Shown piece by piece: positions 58,422-64,000 of a stretch of DNA of 64,000 nucleotides (positions are counted from its first letter, which is position 1; the number at the start of each line of letters is the position of its first letter). The translations under genes and the position numbers were made by a program. The stretch spans positions 2,627 through 66,626 of the forward strand of contig NZ_AWQQ01000116.1 of NCBI RefSeq assembly GCF_002607855.1, read 5' to 3'. The notes under the pieces were generated by a model. The model made no database searches. It worked only from the letters and a program-made list of their open reading frames with translations, and was not told the origin of the DNA. The DNA comes from Desulforamulus profundi. Lineage in GTDB: Bacteria > Bacillota_B > Desulfotomaculia > Desulfotomaculales > Desulfotomaculaceae.

Positions 58422-59298
58422 TACCATTAAATATTTCTTCCGGGAAGCATTTACCTCCCTGGTCAGAAACAGCTGGCTTTCCATTTCCTCCGTGGGCATC
58501 GTCACCGTATCCCTGATTATTCTGGGCGCTTCTTTGCTGCTGGTGGTGAATGCCGAAAAGCTGGCCAAATCGGTGGAAAGCAGCGTTGAAATCACCGCCT
58601 TTTTAGAAGAAAATGTGGGCAGAGTCGATCGGGACAAGATTGAAGAGCAGATCAAAAGCAATCCCGAGGTCGACACCGTGGAGTTCGTCTCCAGGGAGCA
58701 GGCCCTGCAGGAAATGAAAGAGGGCTTCGGCGACCGGGCGGATATTCTGGAGTCGCTGGAGGAAAGCAATCCCCTGCCCGACGCCTTCCGGGTAAAGACC
58801 AAGCAGGCTTCCGCCGTACCGGCCACCGCCAAAAAAATTGAAGGACTGGCGGGCGTGGAACAGGTCCGCTACGGACAGGGCGTGGTGGAAAAGCTGCTCA
58901 GTGTGACCCGCTGGGTCCGTTATGCCAGCCTGGCCACCCTGACCCTGCTGACGCTGTCCGCCGGCTTTTTAATTGCCACCACCATTCGCATGTCGGTCTT
59001 TGCCCGCCGGCGGGAAATCGGCATTATGAAAATACTGGGGGCCACCAACTGGTTTGTCCGCTTCCCCTTCATCCTGGAGGGCATTGTGCTGGGCCTCACC
59101 GGTGGGTTGCTGGCCATCCTGGTGGTGGACCTGGGATATCTTTCACTCATTAACAAACTGAAAATTTCCCTGCCTTTTATTCAACTGGTGAACGAGCCCA
59201 GGATCATTCTGTACATTCTTGGCAGCATGATGGGGCTGGGCGTTCTCATCGGCGCCCTGGGCAGTTGGTTTTCCCTGAGAAAATTTTTAAGAGTGTAA
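58411..59298 (+). CDS. ftsX: Cell division protein FtsX
   Basis: 295 residues from GTG 58411, overlapping ftsE. Four membrane helices are in the expected layout, with a large outer loop after the first (SWLSISSVGIVTVSLIILGA). The loop contains VDTVEFVSREQALQEMKEGF and ESLEESNPLPDAFRVKTK, the FtsX extracellular domain. The last three helices include RRREIGIMKILGATNWFVRF, the family signature. FtsX passes ATP-driven movement from FtsE to hydrolases outside. The M23 protein encoded 91 bp downstream has the coiled coil expected to bind this loop. Confidence 0.95.
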   Translation: MNFNTIKYFFREAFTSLVRNSWLSISSVGIVTVSLIILGASLLLVVNAEKLAKSVESSVEITAFLEENVGRVDRDKIEEQIKSNPEVDTVEFVSREQALQEMKEGFGDRADILESLEESNPLPDAFRVKTKQASAVPATAKKIEGLAGVEQVRYGQGVVEKLLSVTRWVRYASLATLTLLTLSAGFLIATTIRMSVFARRREIGIMKILGATNWFVRFPFILEGIVLGLTGGLLAILVVDLGYLSLINKLKISLPFIQLVNEPRIILYILGSMMGLGVLIGALGSWFSLRKFLRV

Positions 59299-59334
59299 CA
59301 ACCGCTGAGTAACATTACTTACGTTTGTCGTTTG

Positions 59335-59372
59335 GCGGAGTCCGACGACCGCTGCCCGACGACAGACGACCG
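59335..59372. repeat. Quasi-tandem GACGACC repeat before the M23 hydrolase gene
   Basis: GGAGTCCGACGACCGCTG and CCCGACGACAGACGACCG: a 7-8 bp unit in four degenerate copies. It is related, in reverse complement, to the run at 37658-37690. Confidence 0.45.
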
Positions 59373-59389
59373 AGTATGGAGGGATATCC

Positions 59390-60516
59390 GTGCAGCGCAA
59401 ATGGACCCAAAAGTTTCTTGCCCTGAGTCTGGGACTGGTTATGCTGGCAGGAACGCCGGTGTTGGCGTCTCCTCCCCTGAACCAGCAGTTGGATCAAGTA
59501 AGAAACCAGTTAAACCAGAAAAAGGCCCAGGAACAGCAGACCAAAAAAGTGGTCAAGGACTATACCCAACAACTGGCTACCATTAACCATTCCATCAACC
59601 AGAAGACGGAGCAGATTAAACAACTCCAGGGTTCTCTCAACGTTGCGGTGAACCGGCTGGAGGAAACGAAAAAGGACCTGGCCCAGGCAGAAGAACGTCT
59701 GGCAGAGAGCAACGACCAGTTGAAGAAAAGAGTCAAGGGCATGTACCAGAGTGGTCCTGTGGGCTACCTGGAGGTCCTGCTCAATGCCGGCAGTTTTTCG
59801 GATTTTACCAACCGCCTGGAGTTTTTGCAGCGGATGGTGCAAAGCGACAAGGCCATTGTGGACCGCATCACCAGCGAAAAGCAGCAAATCGAGGAATACA
59901 AAAGTGCCCTGGAGACCAGAACCCGGCAAATTGCTAGCATGAAAAACGAGCAGGAATACGTGAAAGAAACCCTGGCCCAGGCCCAGAGTGAAAAAGAAGA
60001 ACTGTTAAAAGAGGCCAAACAGGACCTTAAGAAGACCGAGGCAGAAATCGACCGCCTGGAGGCCCAGGAGGAAGCCATCCTGAGGCAGATTGCCCTGGAG
60101 AACGCCAAAAAGGGCGGCAATTATACCGGGGGGTATTCAGCTGGCCGGTGCCGGGCTATTCCCGTATTTCTTCCCCCTTCGGCTACCGCATTCACCCCAT
60201 TTTGAAGAAACAGCGGTTTCACGCGGGCATTGACATTCCTGCGCCCACCGGGGCCGCTGTCATTGCCCCGGCCGCCGGCACGGTGATCTATTCCGGCACC
60301 ATGACCGGTTACGGCAGGGTGGTTATGATCGACCACGGCGGCGGGGTGGTCAGCCTGTACGGGCACCTGTCCGCCCAGTTGGTGGGCGATGGGCAGGCCG
60401 TAACCAAGGGTGACACCATCGCCAGGGTCGGCAGCACCGGCATGTCCACCGGGCCCCACCTGCATTTTGAGGTGCGGAAAAACGGCACGGCGGTCAGCCC
60501 CCATAATTACCTGTAA
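59390..60516 (+). CDS. EnvC/CwlO-like murein hydrolase with coiled coil and M23 domain (frameshifted near 60133)
   Basis: GTG 59390 follows GGAGGG by six bases. A signal peptide ([20 protein letters not shown]) precedes about 210 residues of coiled coil ([40 protein letters not shown]). One G missing from a seven-G run near 60133 breaks the frame. Restored, it reads [19 protein letters not shown] and the LytM domain with [11 protein letters not shown] and [12 protein letters not shown], the zinc ligands. It is 375 residues joined. This architecture plus ftsEX upstream matches the EnvC, PcsB and CwlO systems, in which FtsEX switches hydrolysis on at division or elongation sites. Confidence 0.9.
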
Positions 60517-60543
60517 AAAAGCCGGGTCAACCCCCGGCTTTTT
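60515..60543 (+). terminator. Terminator after the M23 hydrolase gene
   Basis: AAAAAGCCGGG (60516-60526) and CCCGGCTTTTT pair around a short loop. The stem overlaps the stop codon. Confidence 0.8.
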
Positions 60544-60636
60544 GCCGCCAGAAACTGGAAAAGTCTTTGTAATTTATGATGTTCTGTTGTAGTATAATAC
60601 ATGTGTAAGAGATAAAGAAAACGGGCAGGTGTTAGT

Positions 60637-61787
60637 GTGAGAAGAGACTCGTTGGCCTTTTGGGGAAGGCTGGCCATTGTACTGGTCTCCATGGTTTTTG
60701 TCATTTTGCTGATCCTGGGCGGCACAGTGGCAGGCAATTACAAAGGGCTGGGCAACTTGGTCAAAGTGGTAACCCTGGTGAAGGGCCAGTATTTGTTTGA
60801 AGTGGCGCCGGAAAAGCTGGTGGAAGGAGCCATCAAAGGCGTGGTGGAGTCCCTGGACGATCCCTATTCGGTTTACCTGGACGCCAAGACCTACTCTTCC
60901 CTGCAGGAACAGATTCGCGGTTCCTTTGGCGGCATTGGTGTTCTGGTGGGGGTCAAGGAACATTATCTGACGGTGGTAAAACCCTTTCCCCATACACCGG
61001 CGGCCGAGAAAGGCATCAAAGCCGGGGACATTATTATGCAAATTGGCGACCGACCGACCAAGGACATGGACACGGAAACCGCCGTTAACCTCATGCGGGG
61101 TCCCGTCGGCTCCAAAATTGAACTAACCATTATCCGGGAGGGTGTCAAAGAACCCCTGAAAATTAAGCTGACACGGGAGGAAATCAGCGTTCCCACCGTG
61201 GAGGGCCGCATGCTTCCCAACGAAAACAATGTGGCTATATTGCCATCAGCCAATTTACCGAGAACACCGGGGAAGAACTAGTAGAATCTCTGCAGGAACT
61301 CCGTAAAGAGGGGATGGAAGGGCTGGTATTGGACATCAGGGATAACCCGGGTGGCGAACTGAATTCAGCCATTAAGATCGCAGACCAGTTCTTAGCCAAA
61401 GGCCCCATTGTGCATATTGATTATCGCATCGGCCGGGACCACACCTTCAACGCCGAGCCCGATCAACTGGATTTGCCCCTGGTGGTCCTAGTAAACAAGG
61501 GCAGCGCCAGTGCTTCTGAGATCTTGGCCGGTGCTGTTAAGGATGCCGGAGTTGGCACCCTGGTGGGCACCAAGACCTTCGGCAAAGGCGTGGTGCAAAC
61601 GGTATTTCCCCTGGACAATGGCGCCGGGCTTAAGCTGACCACCGCCAGGTATTTGACACCGGAAAAGCAGGATATTCATAAAAAAGGCATTACCCCGGAC
61701 GTGGTGGTGAATCAAGAACGGGACGAAAAGACAGATAAACAATTAGAAACCGCTATTAAGCTGGTACGGGAAAAGATTCAAAAATAA
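60637..61787 (+). CDS. C-terminal processing protease CtpA (S41), frameshifted near 61233
   Basis: GTG 60637 starts one membrane helix (LAIVLVSMVFVILLILGGTV). The PDZ domain shows GSFGGIGVLVGVKEHYLTVV and PAAEKGIKAGDIIMQIGD. One C lost near 61233 breaks the frame; restored, it reads NNVAYIAISQFTENTGEEL. The catalytic domain has DIRDNPGGELNSA, NKGSASASEILAGA (Ser) and GTKTFGKGVVQT (Lys). It is 383 residues joined. CtpA degrades or trims exported proteins. In several bacteria it controls wall hydrolases, so its position after the M23 gene suggests a similar substrate here. Confidence 0.9.
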
Positions 61788-61794
61788 TGAATGA

Positions 61795-61850
61795 GGTGGG
61801 AAGCAGACCTTGTTCCCACTTCTAACTTCTCACATCTTACCTCTCAAATG
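61795..61850. repeat. Quasi-tandem CTTCTNAC/CTTACCTC run before the PDZ gene
   Basis: CCCACTTCTAACTTCTCACA and TCTTACCTCTC: an 8-bp pyrimidine-rich unit in four degenerate copies, with GAGGTGGGAAGC just before it as partial reverse complement (stem potential). Confidence 0.4.
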
Positions 61851-61866
61851 GCAGGTGGTTCTGTTG

Positions 61867-63114
61867 ATGTTTCCTTTTGCGGAGATAACACCGGAAATTC
61901 TAAAAACCATGGCGGCAGTTTTTACGGAGTCCCAGATCCTCCAACTGTTCCTCCTGGTGGTGGGCATCGTGGCTTTGCAGTACCACCGCATCGGTAAGGT
62001 ACGGGAAAGATTCTTTGGCCTGAAGCCCCGGGGGGTGTGGCGGGATGTTCTGCTGGCCACCGGTTTCGGGCTGCTGGGGGGCGTTGTGGCCAGCTACTTG
62101 ATGGTGTTTGTGGGGCTGACACTGTCCGGTTCAGGATTAATTTACCTCTGGCCCCTGGCCATTTTGTTAATGCTTATTGATGCCAGGTTTTTATGCTTTG
62201 CCTATGCCGGGGGGATTTTGGCCTTCAGTTCAATGGTCTTTGGCTGGCCCGACATCAGCGTGCCCCAGGTTTTAGGGCTGGTGGCCATTTTGCACTTTGC
62301 AGAGGCCGTTTTAATTCTCATCAGCGGTCATATGGGGGCGGTGCCCACCTTTATCAAAAATGCGGAAGGCAAGGTGGTGGGGGGCTTTGCCTTGCAGAAA
62401 TTCTGGCCCATTCCCCTGGCGGTCATGGTGGTGGTAGGCCATTCCAGTGTACCCACCGGGGGAGTCAGCATGCCGGACTGGTGGCCCCTCATCCGGGGAG
62501 ACCTGGGGGCCAACGTGGACAATATTATTTACGGCCTCATGCCGGTGGTGGCCGGTTTGGGGTATGGCGATCTGGCGGCAGCCCGCACGCCGCAGCAAAA
62601 GGGGAGAATTTCCGCCGTCATCCTGGGTATATACAGCGTTCTCCTGCTGGGTCTGGCCGTTTTGGCCGATCAACGACCCCTGATGGGAATCGTGGCGGCC
62701 CTGTTTTCTCCCCTGGGTCATGAACTGGTCATCTACTTGGGCAAGAAACTGGAAACGGGTAAATCCATTTACCAGCCCACCAGCCAGGGGGTTAAGGTGC
62801 TGGATGTGGTGCCGGGCTACCCTGCCTGGCAGGCCGGTATTCGCTCCGGCGACATTATTATGGAAGTCAACGGCATGGCGGTCAGCAGCCGCCAGGGCCT
62901 GGAATTTGCCCTGGGCGTCTACAATCAGCTTCAACTTACCTACTTTTCCATGAAAGAGAAACGAGTGTTCCGGGAAGGCGTCGATTACCAGGACAAAGAG
63001 ATGCTGGGTCTCCTGCCCGTCCCGGAAGGGAATGAGCAGAACTATCTGGAATTATCCACCGAAGGACCCTTTCGCCGGTGGTTTAACAACCGGTTTACCC
63101 GGGGGGGTAACTAA
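61867..63114 (+). CDS. PDZ-domain polytopic membrane protein
   Basis: 415 residues; the start is taken at ATG 61867 after GGCAGGTGG, and the frame opens further upstream. About eight membrane helices (LLATGFGLLGGVVASYLMVF; IYLWPLAILLMLIDARFL; RISAVILGIYSVLLLGLAVL) are followed by a C-terminal PDZ domain. That domain reads VKVLDVVPGYPAWQAGIRSG and then DIIMEVNGMAVSS. The fold resembles the membrane PDZ proteins annotated as cell division topological factor MinJ-like in Firmicutes. Its place after ftsEX, M23 and ctpA supports an envelope or division role. It may bring substrates to CtpA. Function unproven; intact. Confidence 0.82.
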   Translation: MFPFAEITPEILKTMAAVFTESQILQLFLLVVGIVALQYHRIGKVRERFFGLKPRGVWRDVLLATGFGLLGGVVASYLMVFVGLTLSGSGLIYLWPLAILLMLIDARFLCFAYAGGILAFSSMVFGWPDISVPQVLGLVAILHFAEAVLILISGHMGAVPTFIKNAEGKVVGGFALQKFWPIPLAVMVVVGHSSVPTGGVSMPDWWPLIRGDLGANVDNIIYGLMPVVAGLGYGDLAAARTPQQKGRISAVILGIYSVLLLGLAVLADQRPLMGIVAALFSPLGHELVIYLGKKLETGKSIYQPTSQGVKVLDVVPGYPAWQAGIRSGDIIMEVNGMAVSSRQGLEFALGVYNQLQLTYFSMKEKRVFREGVDYQDKEMLGLLPVPEGNEQNYLELSTEGPFRRWFNNRFTRGGN

Positions 63115-63152
63115 ACAGACGGTAGACAATGCGATAGCCGTAAGGAAAGAAC

Positions 63153-63183
63153 AAAAGACCACGTTGTGATGACGTGGTCTTTT
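63153..63183. terminator. Bidirectional terminator between the PDZ and DUF3243 genes
   Basis: AAAAGACCACGT (63153-63164) pairs with ACGTGGTCTTTT (63172-63183); convergent genes on both sides. Confidence 0.8.
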
Positions 63184-63194
63184 CATCGGAAAAA

Positions 63195-63457
63195 CTAACG
63201 GGCACGGCTGGCCAGTTTGGTCATGAGCCGGGCAATGACTTCCTGCTCTTCCCTGTCGGCCACATCCCACAGTTCCTTGAGAACCTTTTGCTCCGGGTTG
63301 GCGGGCTGCACGTTGTCAGCCAGAATGGAACCGGCGTTCATGGCATATTGTTGGATCTTGTCCCGGGGGATTCCCAGTTCCTCGGCAAATTCCATGGCCT
63401 GGCCAGATACTTCTTCCAATTTTCCCAACTTGTGTTGGATTTGCTTAAATCCAGCAT
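63195..63457 (-). CDS. DUF3243 family small protein (frameshifted near 63415)
   Basis: ATG 63457 on the minus strand is preceded by GGAGGAGGAAACGTA, a strong ribosome binding site. The first frame reads LDLSKSNTSWENWKKYL; restoring one C near 63415 (GGCCAGG for GGCCCAGG) joins it to AQAMEFAEELG. It then continues with IPRDKIQQYAMNAGSILADN and EQKVLKELWDVADREEQEVI, the DUF3243 signature. It is 87 residues, the family length. The protein is cytoplasmic, all helical and of unknown function; it is called YmfJ in Bacillus. A longer reading of the second frame alone would start with a very basic, unlikely leader. Confidence 0.8.
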
Positions 63458-63640
63458 TACGTTTCCTCCTCCTCTTTTGACTGCGCATTTGTAGCACAGC
63501 CACCTGTTTCACCTATAGTTTGGCAGCGGGAAGAGAAATTATACATACCTGGAAATAAAAGACTGAACCGCTGCCAGGGGTTGCCAAGCCGGCAGATGTG
63601 GTCTATGATAATCATTGAAACAAAGCAGGAGGTTTTTGCC

Positions 63641-64000
63641 ATGTCATTGGAGCAATTGGCTTTGGATATGCAGCACTGCACCCGCTGCGGGCTGGCGGAG
63701 GGCCGAAACAAGCTGGTTTTCGGAATGGGTAACCCCGGGGCCAGGTTAATGCTGATCGGCGAGGGGCCGGGCAAAGACGAGGACGAGCAGGGCCTTCCCT
63801 TTGTGGGCCGGGCCGGGCAGCTGCTGGACCGCGTCCTGGCGGCCATCAACCTCACCCGGCAAGAGGTGTATATCGCCAACATCGTAAAGTGCCGGCCGCC
63901 CAACAACCGGGTCCCCAGCCGGGCCGAGGCGGTGGCCTGCCTGCCCTATTTATACCGGCAGATCGAACTGATCAAGCCCGGGATTATCGTACTGCTGGGC
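63641..64000 (+). CDS. Uracil-DNA glycosylase family 4 (partial, runs off the window)
   Basis: ATG 63641 follows AGGAGG. The first 120 residues are present. HCTRCGLAEGRNKLVFGMG holds the first two iron-sulfur cysteines (Cys13, Cys16). LIGEGPGKDEDEQGLPFVGR is motif 1 with the uracil pocket and catalytic-region residues. NIVKCRPPNNRVPSRAEAVA contains the third cysteine. Family 4 enzymes carry a 4Fe-4S cluster and remove uracil from DNA to start base excision repair; they are typical of thermophiles and many anaerobes. The fourth cysteine and motif 3 lie beyond base 64000. Confidence 0.92.
   Translation, partial: MSLEQLALDMQHCTRCGLAEGRNKLVFGMGNPGARLMLIGEGPGKDEDEQGLPFVGRAGQLLDRVLAAINLTRQEVYIANIVKCRPPNNRVPSRAEAVACLPYLYRQIELIKPGIIVLLG

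Overview
The window looks like chromosomal DNA of a Gram-positive, spore-forming anaerobe of the Desulfotomaculum/Desulforamulus type (Peptococcaceae, Bacillota). This is inferred from gene content: a CooA-CooS-CooC carbon monoxide module, SigI/RsgI, SLH-domain and copper-amine-oxidase-like 'stalk' surface proteins, csaB with a DUF5693 gene, a split transketolase, and many TTG/GTG starts behind strong GGAGG ribosome binding sites. No rRNA, tRNA or CRISPR array was found.

Layout. 1-5.4 kb: the end of a ferritin-like gene, a Fic remnant, the sigI-rsgI operon with a secreted acidic TPR/stalk protein, and a Uma2 endonuclease. 5.6-9.2 kb (minus strand): cooA, cooS and cooC, with a CRP-type operator at the cooS promoter. 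9.3-11.8 kb: an AbrB-like gene, an IS4 scrap, and a LysR regulator with a YeiH-type exporter. 12.2-14.3 kb: an AT-richer pair, a phasin-like protein and an AarF/UbiB kinase. 14.3-34.5 kb: a long envelope region with WecG/TagA and TagO-like transferases, an LCP ligase, acyltransferase, deacetylase, two membrane-anchored FAD oxidoreductases, DUF5693, csaB, a phosphodiester glycosidase, fabZ, galU, an epimerase and a phosphohexomutase. 34.6-49.2 kb: an SLH subtilisin, murJ, a PRC-barrel protein, metK under a SAM riboswitch, an M6 protease, a divergent XRE regulator/histidine kinase pair, a GAF-GGDEF protein and comF. 49.6-64 kb: csp, hpf, secA, prfB, yitT, transketolase, ftsEX with an M23 hydrolase, ctpA, a PDZ membrane protein, DUF3243 and a uracil-DNA glycosylase running off the end.

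The genes fit together mainly as a surface-building programme. GalU, the epimerase and the phosphomutase would make sugar nucleotides. TagO, TagA, MurJ and LCP would build and attach wall polymer. CsaB would pyruvylate the polymer that SLH proteins, such as the subtilisin here, bind. FtsEX, the M23 hydrolase and CtpA would control wall cleavage.

A major caveat is that 23 genes, including secA, prfB, galU and cooS, are interrupted by single-base indels (29 in all, nearly all deletions in short homopolymers). Restoring one base per site gives normal family lengths, so most are probably sequencing errors rather than decay. Joined genes are listed as one CDS with the breaks stated. The exception is prfB, which also carries the genuine programmed +1 frameshift.

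The most notable non-coding structures are a 33-bp palindromic repeat family that occurs singly or as inverted pairs with a constant 9-bp spacer (REPIN-like), a class-II CooA-type promoter, twin TTTCA-N3-TGAAA operators, and a leader motif shared by the LCP and tagO-like genes.
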